NCBI RefSeq assembly: GCF_900113835.1
Contig: NZ_FOQV01000006.1
Coordinates: 1-64,000 of the forward strand
DNA length: 64,000 nucleotides
Direction: 5' to 3'
From: Allobosea sp. OK403
Lineage (GTDB): Bacteria; Pseudomonadota; Alphaproteobacteria; Rhizobiales; Beijerinckiaceae
The notes under the pieces were generated by a model. That model was not told the DNA's origin. It ran no database searches and saw only the letters and a program-made list of their open reading frames with translations. The position numbers and the translations under genes are program-made. Positions 56,110-64,000 of the stretch are shown here, piece after piece (within the stretch, counting starts at the first letter, position 1; each line of letters opens with the position of its first letter).

Positions 56110-56376
56110 TCATTCGCCCGTGGCGATTCGGACGGCGACCCGCCCCATATAGCCTGCGAGCGCGTCGCCCATGAACGGAAGAAACACCATCAGCGTCACG
56201 AAAACGGCGAGGATCTTCGGAACGTAGACGAGCGTCTGCTCCTGGATCTGCGTGAGGGCCTGCACCAGCGAGACAGCGAGGCCGACGATGAGGGCAACCG
56301 CCATCACCGGCCCACCGGCCTTGAGGAAGACGAAAATGCCGTCGCGCGCGACGTCGAGGATGGCTCCAGAGGTCAT
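56110..56376 (-). CDS. fliQ: Flagellar export protein FliQ
   Basis: An 88-residue protein with two transmembrane helices: AGGPVMAVALIVGLAVSLVQALTQIQEQTL and VYVPKILAVFVTLMVFLPFMG. Size and the QxxTQIQEQTL turn are typical of FliQ. The ATG at 56376 is chosen from the family start MTSGAILDVAR; the upstream extension to 56433 is not conserved. Confidence 0.95.
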   Translation of the reverse strand: MTSGAILDVARDGIFVFLKAGGPVMAVALIVGLAVSLVQALTQIQEQTLVYVPKILAVFVTLMVFLPFMGDALAGYMGRVAVRIATGE

Positions 56377-56404
56377 TGCTTCTCGTCCTGAAACGCGGCG
56401 GCCG

Positions 56405-56728
56405 TCAGACCGGCATCCGCATGATTTCTTCATAGGCCGCGATGATCTTGTCGCGCACGGCGACGAGCGTCTCGATTGCGGCCTCGCTTTCGGCGACGGC
56501 GGTCACGACGTCGACCACATCGGAGCGGCCGGCGGCGACATTGGCCGTCTGCGTGTCGCTCTTCTTGCCGGCGTCGGCGGTGGCTTCGAGCGCCTTGCTG
56601 ATCAGCGACGAGAAATCCGGACCGTCGCCTGCGCCTGTCGCGCCGGCGAGCGGCTTGCGCATGAGATTGCCCGCGCCCATCCCCTGGATCGAGGCGTAGG
56701 CTCCCGCGGCGAAGCTGGGTGTGGCCAT
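56405..56728 (-). CDS. fliE: Flagellar hook-basal body protein FliE
   Basis: A 107-residue protein joining the MS ring to the rod. The C-terminal helix AAGRSDVVDVVTAVAESEAAIETLVAVRDKIIAAYEEIMRMPV is the conserved FliE part, with the invariant EIMRMPV ending. The N-terminal half is variable. It lies between flgC and fliQ in the same operon. Confidence 0.94.
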   Translation of the reverse strand: MATPSFAAGAYASIQGMGAGNLMRKPLAGATGAGDGPDFSSLISKALEATADAGKKSDTQTANVAAGRSDVVDVVTAVAESEAAIETLVAVRDKIIAAYEEIMRMPV

Positions 56729-56757
56729 GGCTGGGGTTCCTGTTCCGGCCCGCGCGA

Positions 56758-57168
56758 TCAGGTGCGCAGGATGTCGATGGTGCGCTGGATCATCCGGCGC
56801 GTGGAGGAAATCAGGTTGAGGTTGGCCTCGTAGCTGCGCTGGGCCTCGCGCATGTCCACGGTCTCGATCAGGGTATCGACATTGGGCATGCGGACATTGC
56901 CCGAGGCATCGGCGACCGGATTGCCCGGCTCGAATTTCGTGCGGAAGGCGCTCTGGTCGCGCTGGACGCGGCCGAGATTGACCAATTGCGCGTCGAGGTC
57001 GCGGTCGAAACGGCGCTGGAAGGTCGGGATCTTGCGGCGATAGGGGTCGGCTCCGGCCGTGGCCGGCCCGGAATCGGCGTTGGCCATATTCTCCGCGATC
57101 ACCCGCATGCGACCGGACTGGGTGCGCAGGCCCGATGCCGCGACCGCGATGCTCTTCATCAAATCCAT
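56758..57168 (-). CDS. flgC: Flagellar basal-body rod protein FlgC
   Basis: A 136-residue proximal rod protein. MDLMKSIAVAASGLRTQSGRMRVIAENMANADSG has the axial-protein motif, and NVRMPNVDTLIETVDMREAQRSYEANLNLISSTRRMIQRTIDIL is the matching C-terminal helix. It lies 28 bp after flgB. Confidence 0.95.
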   Translation of the reverse strand: MDLMKSIAVAASGLRTQSGRMRVIAENMANADSGPATAGADPYRRKIPTFQRRFDRDLDAQLVNLGRVQRDQSAFRTKFEPGNPVADASGNVRMPNVDTLIETVDMREAQRSYEANLNLISSTRRMIQRTIDILRT

Positions 57169-57196
57169 GATTGGCCTCCCGCCATAGCCGCGCCGG

Positions 57197-57598
57197 TCAC
57201 CGGCCCTTGCCGATCGCGATCTTCATCAGGCCCAGCCCCTTGCTGTAGAGCGAGGCGGCGAGCTGGTAGTCCGACTGGTTCTGCGCGACCTTCATCATCT
57301 CGTCCTCGAGATTGACCGCGTTGCCGTTCGGCGTGATTTCGAAACGTTGGGCGCCCGTGCTGTCGAAGCCACCACGCTGGCCGGAGAGACCCATATGACT
57401 GGGGCTGGTCTGCGCCATCACGATGCCGGCCTGGCCGGGCGCGATCGCTGGCGCCTTCAAATCGTGCGGGCGAAAGCCCGGGCTGTCGGCATTGGCGACG
57501 TTCTCGGCCAGTAGCTTCTGACGCGATTGATGCCAGTGCATGCGCGTCTTCAGCGCCTGCATCAGGTTTCCACCGGTGCCCAAAGCAGTGTCGGCCAT
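57197..57598 (-). CDS. flgB: Flagellar basal-body rod protein FlgB
   Basis: A 133-residue proximal rod protein. NLMQALKTRMHWHQSRQKLLAENVANADSPGFRPHDLK contains the ANADSPGF axial motif and NLEDEMMKVAQNQSDYQLAASLYSKGLGLMKIAIGKGR is the C-terminal helix. The ATG at 57598 is used; an upstream ATG at 57622 is weaker. It is the first gene of the operon that runs to flhB, and a CtrA box lies 102 bp before it. Confidence 0.95.
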   Translation of the reverse strand: MADTALGTGGNLMQALKTRMHWHQSRQKLLAENVANADSPGFRPHDLKAPAIAPGQAGIVMAQTSPSHMGLSGQRGGFDSTGAQRFEITPNGNAVNLEDEMMKVAQNQSDYQLAASLYSKGLGLMKIAIGKGR

Positions 57599-57699
57599 GG
57601 TCGCTCGTTCCGTTCCGGTCACCCTGGGGCCGGCCGTCGCCGAGGGGCGGCTGCGCGGCGAGGCTTTCGCTCACTGGGTAAATATTGCCGGGTGCAGGG

Positions 57700-57714
57700 T
57701 TAACGGCTGGTTAA
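57700..57714. promoter_or_regulatory. CtrA-binding box in the flgB/fliO divergent promoter
   Basis: TTAACGGCTGGTTAA is a perfect TTAA-N7-TTAA site. A half site, GTTAACCACGC, follows at 57738-57748 and shares 11 bases with the site before fliX. The region lies between flgB (reverse) and fliO (forward), both early-class flagellar genes in Caulobacter. Confidence 0.75.
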
Positions 57715-57845
57715 AATCGGCCTGGCTGTGCGAAGCAGTTAACCACGCGTTCACCATGTTGCCCGATAAGAAAAGCGTTATGCTATAGCCAAGGCGTTGA
57801 ACCTTGGGCGGAAACATCGGCCGCTCGAAGGCGTCGCCGTCGCTC

Positions 57846-59192
57846 ATGAGGCAAACCTTGCAGACGTTGTTTGGCTTCGATCTTTCCACCGGGCAAAAGT
57901 GGATCATCGCTTTCGCCGTCATCCTGGCTCTGCTGGCGCTGCTCGGCTTGTTCGCGCGCCAGATCAAGGGTGGCCGTCTGAGAATGAGAGGGCAGGGCGG
58001 CGGTCGCGCTCGCCAGCCGCGTCTCGGCGTCGTCGACATCCACGATCTCGACCGCCAGCGTCAGCTCATTTTGATCCGGCGCGACAATGTCGAACACCTG
58101 ATCATGATCGGCGGTGTCTCGGACATCGTGGTCGAAACCAATATTCTGCGCAGCGGCGGCCGTGCGGCGACGGCGCTTCCCACGGAGGTTCCGGCGACTG
58201 AGCGGCCGGGTGCCTTTGAGGCCCTGCCGCCGGCCGAGGCCGTGCGCCAAGACACACGCCAGGAGCAGCCCACACTGGAGCGGTTGCCGATCCGGTCGAT
58301 CCCGGGGGGGGCGCCGTCGCGCCCCGCGCAACAGGGGGCGACGCAGGCTGAGGCTCCTGCCGCCGTTGCCGCTGCCGTCGTCCTGCCCAGCCTTGCGGCT
58401 GCCGCAACCCAGATGCCGGCGCCGGTGGTTCAGCCGCCGAGCTTCACGCGTGATTTTTCCCCGTCGCAGTCTGCCAGCGCCGTCGAACTCGACAGCATGG
58501 CGCAGCAATTGGAAGAGGCGCTGAAGCGGCCTCACTCGGCCGTCCGTCCGGCGAATGCGCCTGCCGAGCCGCCGCGGCTTCAGAGCGAGCCCAAGCCGCC
58601 AGTTGAGCCGGTGGTCGAGCCCCCCTTTATTGCGCCGGCGATGCCGACACCGACTCCTCCCGCGCCGCCCGAAACGGCAGGGCGGCCGATTCCGTTGCCG
58701 GCCGATGTCGAGGCCGAGCTCGAAATGGCCCTGGGCCTCAGGCCCGAGCGCGTGGTCCCCAAGGCGCCTGCCGTCACCGTCACGGCCAAACCTGCTCCTG
58801 TCGCGCCGCCGCCCGCGCCTCCCGTGCCGGAGCCTGTCATGGAGCGGGAACCCGTCAAGGCTGCCCCAGCCAAGAGCGAGCCTGCGGCCGTGGCCGAGCA
58901 GGCTCCTTCCGACGACATCGACGATTCCTTCCTCGAAGCTCCGACCAAGCCTGCCGAACCCGCGCCCGTACCGGAGCATAAGCACGAGGCGAGCACGGCG
59001 CCCGAGCCCAGGAAGCCGGCGAGCGAGCCGGAGCCCGCCTTCAAGCCTGAACCCAAGCCTGAACCCAAGCCTGACCCCAAGCCCGAGGCTGCGCCCGAGC
59101 CGAAGCCTGCCGCCATCGACCCGTTCTCCGTCGATGCGATCGAGGCGGAGTTTGCGCGCCTGCTCGGCCGCGATCCCAAGCCCAAATCCTGA
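57846..59192 (+). CDS. fliO: FliO-like flagellar protein with long Pro/Ala-rich tail
   Basis: A 448-residue protein. Residues 15-40 form one transmembrane helix (KWIIAFAVILALLALLGLFA) and residues 60-100 (LGVVDIHDLDRQRQLILIRRDNVEHLIMIGGVSDIVVETNI) match the FliO domain, which aids assembly of the FliP gate. The remaining 340 residues are Pro/Ala/Glu-rich with PKPEPKPEPKPDPKP from a 12-bp DNA repeat at 59046-59081, and a short acidic C-terminal segment VDAIEAEFARLLGRDP. This tail is far longer than in E. coli FliO. Starts at ATG 57846; TTG 57804 is an alternative. fliP follows. Confidence 0.83.
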   Translation: MRQTLQTLFGFDLSTGQKWIIAFAVILALLALLGLFARQIKGGRLRMRGQGGGRARQPRLGVVDIHDLDRQRQLILIRRDNVEHLIMIGGVSDIVVETNILRSGGRAATALPTEVPATERPGAFEALPPAEAVRQDTRQEQPTLERLPIRSIPGGAPSRPAQQGATQAEAPAAVAAAVVLPSLAAAATQMPAPVVQPPSFTRDFSPSQSASAVELDSMAQQLEEALKRPHSAVRPANAPAEPPRLQSEPKPPVEPVVEPPFIAPAMPTPTPPAPPETAGRPIPLPADVEAELEMALGLRPERVVPKAPAVTVTAKPAPVAPPPAPPVPEPVMEREPVKAAPAKSEPAAVAEQAPSDDIDDSFLEAPTKPAEPAPVPEHKHEASTAPEPRKPASEPEPAFKPEPKPEPKPDPKPEAAPEPKPAAIDPFSVDAIEAEFARLLGRDPKPKS

Positions 59193-59322
59193 CGTCACAC
59201 AGGCCCGCCTCGTAGCCTCTGCGAGGTGGGCCCGGGCACGATCAACAGGCACGATCAACAGGATTGTCCGTGCGCGCGGGCCTGACGCCCTGTCCCCGGT
59301 TGCCGCGTCGCGCTGGCCGGTT

Positions 59323-59451
59323 CTAGAGCAGGATGCGAAAAAGTGGGCACCGGTTTTTCGCATAGATCCTGCTCTAACTCTTTGATGAGAGACGGATTCA
59401 GATGTCAGATGGGATCACTTTGTGATTCCATCTGACATCATCCGGCTCTAG
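59323..59451. repeat. Dispersed intergenic repeat family B between fliO and fliP
   Basis: Bounded by CTAG at both ends. Contains AGCAGGATGCGAAAAAGTGG and CACCGGTTTTTCGCATAGAT palindrome, GATGAGAGACGGATTCAGAT, and the palindrome GTCAGATGGGATCAC ... GTGATTCCATCTGAC. The inverted counterpart lies at 42807-42937. It breaks the expected tight fliO-fliP spacing; the whole gap is 304 bp and has no gene. Confidence 0.85.
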
Positions 59452-59496
59452 CGTTGGCCGGCCCGATCGACTGAGTCGGGCGTTGTTCCGGCCAGG

Positions 59497-60267
59497 GTGA
59501 CCTTGACAAGAACCCTTGAGAGATCGCTGCGAGGCGGCCGCGCCCTATGGGGCGCATTCGCGCTCTTGCCGGTGCTGGTGGCTCCGGCCTGGGCGCAGAC
59601 GCTTTCGCTCGACCTGGGGCAAGGCGGGGGTGTCGCCGAGCGCGCGCTCCAGCTCATCGCCGTCATCACGGTGCTGTCGCTCGCACCGTCGATCCTGGTC
59701 ATGGTGACATCGTTCACGCGCATCGCCGTCGTGCTGTCGTTGCTGCGCTCGGCGCTCGGCACGCAGACCGCCCCGCCGAATGCCGTGATCATCGGGCTGG
59801 CGCTGTTCCTGACCGGCTTCGTGATGACGCCGACGCTGCGCGAGGCTTATCGCACGGCGATCGAACCGCTGGTCGCCGGCCAGATCCAGCCGCAGGAGGC
59901 CTATAATCGCGGGGTCGTGCCGTTCAAGGCGTTCATGCTCAAGAATGTACGCGAGAAGGATCTGGCGTTGTTCATGGAGATGTCGCGCGAGCCGGTTCCC
60001 GCGCGGCCCGAGGACGTCCAGATCCAGGTGCTGGTGCCGGCTTTCATGATCTCGGAACTGCGCCGGGCCTTCGAGATCGGCTTCCTGCTGTTTGTACCCT
60101 TCCTGATCATCGACCTGGTGGTGGCCTCGATCCTGATGTCGGTCGGCATGATGATGCTGCCGCCGGTGACGGTGGCGCTGCCGTTCAAGCTGATCTTCTT
60201 CGTGCTGGTCGACGGTTGGGGGCTCGTCGCGAGCTCGCTGGTCAAGAGCTATGGCGGGTCGGGATAG
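59497..60267 (+). CDS. fliP: Flagellar export protein FliP
   Basis: A 256-residue inner-membrane protein. It has a signal sequence (GAFALLPVLVAPAWAQ) as usual for FliP, then LQLIAVITVLSLAPSILVMVTSFTRIAVVLSLLRSALGTQTAPPNAVIIGLALFLTGFVM and the signature VLVPAFMISELRRAFEIGFLLFVPFLIIDLVVASILMSVGMMMLPP. There is no ATG in the proper place; GTG 59497 is used, with TTG 59503 as an alternative. Its stop is three bases from the stop of the convergent TPR gene. Confidence 0.95.
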   Translation: MTLTRTLERSLRGGRALWGAFALLPVLVAPAWAQTLSLDLGQGGGVAERALQLIAVITVLSLAPSILVMVTSFTRIAVVLSLLRSALGTQTAPPNAVIIGLALFLTGFVMTPTLREAYRTAIEPLVAGQIQPQEAYNRGVVPFKAFMLKNVREKDLALFMEMSREPVPARPEDVQIQVLVPAFMISELRRAFEIGFLLFVPFLIIDLVVASILMSVGMMMLPPVTVALPFKLIFFVLVDGWGLVASSLVKSYGGSG

Positions 60268-60270
60268 GGC

Positions 60271-63200
60271 TCAGCCTTGCTTGGGCGGCGGGGCCGCGCT
60301 TTCGGCAGCGCCGGTCTGGCCATCGGCCGGGGGCTGCTCAGGTCTGGGGCGCTGCCGCACGGCGGTGGAGTAGCCCGGGTAGCGGGCACGGTAGGCCGTC
60401 ATGAAGTCGGTCAAGGTGTCGGAGCCCGCCGCCGCGCGCGCCATCTCGCGGATGTCGGAGGCCTTGGCGCGGCTGGCTCCGGTGACGAAGGCAAAGGTGC
60501 GCGCATCCGTGCTCTGCGCCATCTTGGCGGCGAACTTGCCCCGCAGCCGGTCCAGCGAGAGCGCTTCGTTCGACATGACATAGGAAATCGCGCTGCGCAT
60601 CACGTCGGCGCGCTCGCTTTCGCTGAGAGGCGCAGTGCCGCGCCAGCTTTCGCCGAGCATGCGTTCATGCGCCTCGCCGGCCTCCCGCCAGCGCTTGCCG
60701 GTCCAGAAGATATCGGAGCGCAAACGGTCGACCTCCGGCCCACGCTCCGCTTCCAGCAAATCGAGCGCCTGGTCGGTGCGAGACAAATCGGACAATGCCT
60801 TGGCCTCGAGCAGCAGGCGGGCGCGCTTGACGTCGGCGGGCAGTTCGACCAGCCGCGTCATGTTGAGCGCGCGCAGCGCCTCGACCGGCTTGCCGTTCAT
60901 CAGGCTAATCATGGCGAGCTTGGTGGCGACGGTGGAGCGCGCCGCGCCGGTCAGGCGCTTCTCGATCTGGTAGCGCAGGATTTCGCCAGCCTGATCCAGC
61001 AGGTCTAGCTCGACCAGCCTGTCGGCCAAGAGCCGGGTGATTTCGTCGCCGCGCCGGCCGATCGGCAGGAATTCCTTGAAATCGTAGAACAGGGCCAGCG
61101 CTTCGATGCGCGACAGCTGTTCGGTGCTGCGCCCGCTGAACAATTCGGCGAAGCGCTGGGCGGTCTCGTCATGCATGCGCCGCGTCAGCGGGTTGTCGGG
61201 GTAGTTCTCATTTGCCCGGCGCGCGACCATGAAGGCGTCGCGCCAGCGCTGTTGGTCGGCATAGAGCCGACCGAGTTCGGCCAGCGCCTCGATCTCCAGA
61301 TCGCCGCCGCGCCAGATGATCGACACGGTCTCCAGGCGGGCGATGGCTTCGTCGGACGACATGTCCGGCCGCTTCTCGGCCTGCACGAGCTTGACCGCAC
61401 GCAATTGCGCCTCGGCGGCGACAGGCCGGCTATGGGCGTCGAACAAGGGCTTGTAGCCGTTCAGCGCCGCTTCCGGCCGGCCGCCGACATCGTCGAGGAT
61501 GGCGCGCAGGAGCGCGAGCTCCTCAGGGTCCACCAGGTCGCGCGGCAGATTCGAGAGTTTCTCGATCTCGCGCTCGGCGACGGTGAGGTCCTGCATCGCC
61601 AATGCCGCGCGGGCCTTCGCGAAGCGTAGTTCGGCCTGGAGCTCCGGTGGGTAGCGATCGAGGATCGCCTCCGCGCGGCGAAAGCCGATGAGCGCCTGGG
61701 CGTTGCGTCCAAGTCTCTGCTCCGGCAAAGCGCGCCAGAGCCCGGCTTCGACATCCTCCTTGATCGGGCCGGCATCGAAGGCTGTGATCGCCTCCTGATT
61801 GCGATGCATGCGCACCGCGATCAGCCCCTTCAGGAAGAGCGGCTCGCGCTGGTTCCGCATGGCCGGGTCGTCGGCCATCATTGCCGACAGGGGACCATTG
61901 GCTTCCGCCATCAGGCCATTGGCCGCGTAGAAGCGGGCCAAGGCGAGGCGCGCCTCGGATTTGCGGCCGCGCGAGGCGTCGGCGACGTCGCGCAGCAGCG
62001 CGCGCGTGCCGTCCCGCACGGTGTCGACGTGCAGCCTGTTCCATTGCTCGGGGTCGAGCAGGGGCGGCTGGGCGGCCGCGGTCTGGCTCGTGTCGCTCGG
62101 CGCATCGGCGGCTATGTCGAGCGTCACCGTCAAGCCACTGCCGCGGCTGATCTGGGCCTGGTCGGCCGCGGCGCGCACCACGAGATCGTCGGCGCGGGGC
62201 GCGACGGCAAGACCATGAGCGGTCTGGAGCAAGTCGAATTCGACGAACTGATAGGGCTTGGCCGTCATGCGCGTCGGACCGAACGCCGTGGCAACAGCCA
62301 GCGGCGTCCCGGACGGGCCCGGCTCGAGCCAGTGCACCCCCGTCATGCCAGACAGCGGCACGGCAATGATCGTCTGGCCGCGTTCGTCGATCGCACGGCG
62401 CGGGGCGATCGGGGTCGCCGTCTTCATCTGCTGCTCGCCGAGGCTCAGCGACCAGGTCGGCCCGTCATCGATCAGCCTTGTCAATTGCTGACTCGGCACT
62501 CGCAGACGCACCAGCGTGACCTTGCCCTCGCGGGTTACGGTCGCGTCTTCGACGAGTTGCGGCAGGATGGTCTTGAAATCGGCCGGGTTGATCGTGTCGC
62601 GCGTGTCGAAGACGAGCGTGACGATCCCGGCGTCGACGAAGGCGGCCGCGCCGGTCATGCGCGGGAAGCGGAAATCGATATGGCCGCCTTGTGCGGTGCC
62701 GGACGCCTCGATCTTCACCGGCTGGGGTGTCGGGTCGATGACCGGCGGGGCGACAGTCGCAGGAACGGTCGCGGGCTGGCGGTCGGGAGTGGCGGCGGAA
62801 GCCTCCGCCGCAGCCGGCAAGGAGGCGGGTGTCGGCGGGGCCTTCACCGCCGCATCCATTCCCTCTGGCAGGCTCGCCAATGTCGGCCCCGTGGTTTTGG
62901 TGGGGCGCAGAAGATCGACCGTCAGCCCGTCCTCGTCCTGGAAGTTCCTGACCTGCCAGTCCTTCGGAATCGAGAGTTCAAGCCGTGTCGCGGTCTCGTC
63001 GGTCTCCTGGGAGAGCAGCGCGACGCCGTCCGGCAAGGCGTGCTTGAGGGCTGCGGGCTCGACTGTCAGCGGCTGGTCGAGGGTCAGCTTCAGCGTGCCG
63101 TCCTCCAGCGCAGTCTTGAGACCGGTTCCAGGAGGGGCCTGGAAGATCAGGCGCTCCAGCGTCGGCAGCTTGGCGCCGCGCACGATCAAGGGCTTGTTCT

Positions 63201-63714
63201 GGGGCCGTGGCTGACGGGCAGCTTCCTTGACGCGGGCCTCGGCCTGCTTCAAGCGCTCCGCCATCTCGGCGATCACTTCTGGTGGTGGGCCGGGCAGCAA
63301 TCCGGTCCATTTCTCGGGCAAGAGATCGATGAAGGCCTTGTCGCCGGCCTCGATCAGATTGGCGCGGAACGTCTTGGGCAGCGCGAAGCGCATGCCGCGT
63401 CCGTCGGGATCGAGCCGCGCCAGGGTGATGTATTCCGGCAGCTCTTTGGCGATCTTGTTGATGTCGATCTTCACCGGGGAGGCGAAGGCGACCACGAGCA
63501 CGCCATTATTGACGCGGATGCGGGTCGGCGTCGGTTCGTCGAAGGTCAGGGCGAGGCGGCCGAAGCCCGGCGGCATCTCCTGGCCGCGCAAGGTGGCGTT
63601 GGCGGCGAGCGTGGGCTCGCACAGGCCCGCGCCGATGGCGAGCGCAGCCAACCCGATACCGAAGGCAAGGGAACGCGGGACACGCAAAACCGGAGCACTC
63701 ACGCAACGCGACAT
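60271..63714 (-). CDS. Large secreted TPR protein in the flagellar locus
   Basis: A 1147-residue protein with a signal peptide (SLAFGIGLAALAIGAGLCEPTLA). Residues 45-130 look like an AMIN-type domain (GFGRLALTFDEPTPTRIRVNNGVLVVAFASPVKIDI); further beta-rich segments reach residue 530, with a Pro/Ala linker at about 290-325. From about 560 to 1090 it is helical with TPR-like repeats (for example SEARLALARFYAANGLMAEANG, EIEALAELGRLYADQQRWRDAFMVARRANENYPDN). The end is Pro-rich. Secretion and TPRs suggest a periplasmic scaffold, perhaps around the motor. Similar proteins occur near flagellar genes in related bacteria, but I know no function. Confidence 0.75.
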   Translation of the reverse strand: MSRCVSAPVLRVPRSLAFGIGLAALAIGAGLCEPTLAANATLRGQEMPPGFGRLALTFDEPTPTRIRVNNGVLVVAFASPVKIDINKIAKELPEYITLARLDPDGRGMRFALPKTFRANLIEAGDKAFIDLLPEKWTGLLPGPPPEVIAEMAERLKQAEARVKEAARQPRPQNKPLIVRGAKLPTLERLIFQAPPGTGLKTALEDGTLKLTLDQPLTVEPAALKHALPDGVALLSQETDETATRLELSIPKDWQVRNFQDEDGLTVDLLRPTKTTGPTLASLPEGMDAAVKAPPTPASLPAAAEASAATPDRQPATVPATVAPPVIDPTPQPVKIEASGTAQGGHIDFRFPRMTGAAAFVDAGIVTLVFDTRDTINPADFKTILPQLVEDATVTREGKVTLVRLRVPSQQLTRLIDDGPTWSLSLGEQQMKTATPIAPRRAIDERGQTIIAVPLSGMTGVHWLEPGPSGTPLAVATAFGPTRMTAKPYQFVEFDLLQTAHGLAVAPRADDLVVRAAADQAQISRGSGLTVTLDIAADAPSDTSQTAAAQPPLLDPEQWNRLHVDTVRDGTRALLRDVADASRGRKSEARLALARFYAANGLMAEANGPLSAMMADDPAMRNQREPLFLKGLIAVRMHRNQEAITAFDAGPIKEDVEAGLWRALPEQRLGRNAQALIGFRRAEAILDRYPPELQAELRFAKARAALAMQDLTVAEREIEKLSNLPRDLVDPEELALLRAILDDVGGRPEAALNGYKPLFDAHSRPVAAEAQLRAVKLVQAEKRPDMSSDEAIARLETVSIIWRGGDLEIEALAELGRLYADQQRWRDAFMVARRANENYPDNPLTRRMHDETAQRFAELFSGRSTEQLSRIEALALFYDFKEFLPIGRRGDEITRLLADRLVELDLLDQAGEILRYQIEKRLTGAARSTVATKLAMISLMNGKPVEALRALNMTRLVELPADVKRARLLLEAKALSDLSRTDQALDLLEAERGPEVDRLRSDIFWTGKRWREAGEAHERMLGESWRGTAPLSESERADVMRSAISYVMSNEALSLDRLRGKFAAKMAQSTDARTFAFVTGASRAKASDIREMARAAAGSDTLTDFMTAYRARYPGYSTAVRQRPRPEQPPADGQTGAAESAAPPPKQG

Positions 63715-63882
63715 GAACGGGCCGGAGCTGCCTGACCCGGCAGTCCGCCTGCTTTGGACGCTAGCCTGTCAAGGATAATGCCGGGTTAACGTGGCCTCGG
63801 CATAATATCCTTGTGAAACAGTCGTTTAGAAGGTTTGCCCGGATTGCGGGCTTGGGAAACAGGGAGCTGTCGAGGCTCGACC

Positions 63883-64000
63883 ATGGCACGGCTCGAGCCA
63901 CGCGATGATTTCGAGCGCGCACGCGATCTAGGTTTACCTGCCGGCTGCGCGCGCTGGCTTGGCGCTCGCAAAGCCAGAATCATGTGGTCCCGGCTAAAAA
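63883..64000 (+). CDS. Possible start of an unidentified gene (open at window end)
   Basis: From ATG 63883 the frame reads MARLEPRDDFERARDLGLPA and stays open to base 64000. A GAGG lies about ten bases upstream. Thirty-nine codons are too few to assign a family, and it may be noncoding. The 168-bp region before it, back to the TPR gene start, contains AT-rich promoter-like sequence and GTTAAC. Confidence 0.2.
   Translation, partial: MARLEPRDDFERARDLGLPAGCARWLGARKARIMWSRLK

Noticed and set aside
61804..63735. 643-codon open frame opposite the TPR protein
   Set aside because: The reverse frame has a signal peptide, AMIN-like and TPR patterns; this one is compositionally biased with no recognisable feature.
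63770..63810. GTTAAC near the start of the TPR gene as a CtrA site
   Set aside because: Single half site only, without a second TTAA at seven bases.

Overview
The window looks like a chromosomal segment of a high-GC alphaproteobacterium of the order Hyphomicrobiales, most like Bosea and its relatives. The genus is inferred from overall gene content, not from any rRNA gene. Support comes from the alphaproteobacterial regulator CckA, the flagellar proteins FlaF, FlbT and FliX, CtrA-type TTAA-N7-TTAA boxes, a GTTC-N7-GTTC SOS box before recA, and dispersed palindromic intergenic repeats. No rRNA, tRNA or CRISPR was seen.

Layout. 1-8.3 kb: redox and envelope genes, including a 3'-truncated ferredoxin-NADP reductase, a GlcG/HbpS-type protein, a BON-LysM protein, a rhodanese, a DUF3829 protein, a lone molybdenum hydroxylase large subunit of the form II CoxL type, and two c-type cytochromes. 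8.4-12.5 kb: DUF1835 protein, XRE-cupin regulator, DMT exporter, small membrane protein, atypical SDR. 12.6-14.6 kb: an overlapping metallophosphoesterase and glycosyltransferase pair resembling the PlcP/Agt lipid-remodelling pair. 14.5-20.8 kb: Kef-type antiporter, a nested palindromic element, MoxR ATPase, SixA-like phosphatase, YcjX/YcjF.

20.9-34.6 kb is the first flagellar block: flgE-flgK-flgL forward behind a candidate sigma-54 promoter, an 841-bp IS5-family (IS427-type) element 4 bp past flgL, then on the reverse strand flaF, flbT, two flagellins, a FlaG-like gene, a FlgN-like gene, flgJ and flgI, with fliX divergent from flgI. 34.8-44.2 kb is mostly housekeeping: cupin and SDR, a secreted protein, icd, a GFA protein, a secreted repeat protein, alaS, recA.

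44.3-48.7 kb is a visibly AT-richer accessory island: a polysaccharide pyruvyl transferase-like gene, a 2OG-Fe(II) oxygenase and a rhamnan-synthesis-F-like gene, mixed with dead IS66 and IS3 fragments. It is followed by a GT2-GtrA glycosyltransferase divergent from a large polytopic membrane protein (48.7-51.5 kb). 51.6-63.7 kb is the second flagellar block: cckA, then flgB-flgC-fliE-fliQ-fliR-flhB (reverse), divergent from fliO-fliP (forward) across a perfect CtrA box, and finally a very large secreted TPR protein convergent with fliP.

How it fits together: CckA feeds phosphate to CtrA; CtrA boxes sit before the early export and basal-body genes and before fliX; FliX is known to work with the sigma-54 activator FlbD; a sigma-54-like promoter precedes the hook operon; FlbT and FlaF act on flagellin expression. 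Much of a Caulobacter-like flagellar hierarchy is therefore readable in this window. The most unusual loci are the glycan island beside recA, the PlcP/Agt pair, the lone CoxL-type subunit, and the nested palindrome at 16.4-16.6 kb.
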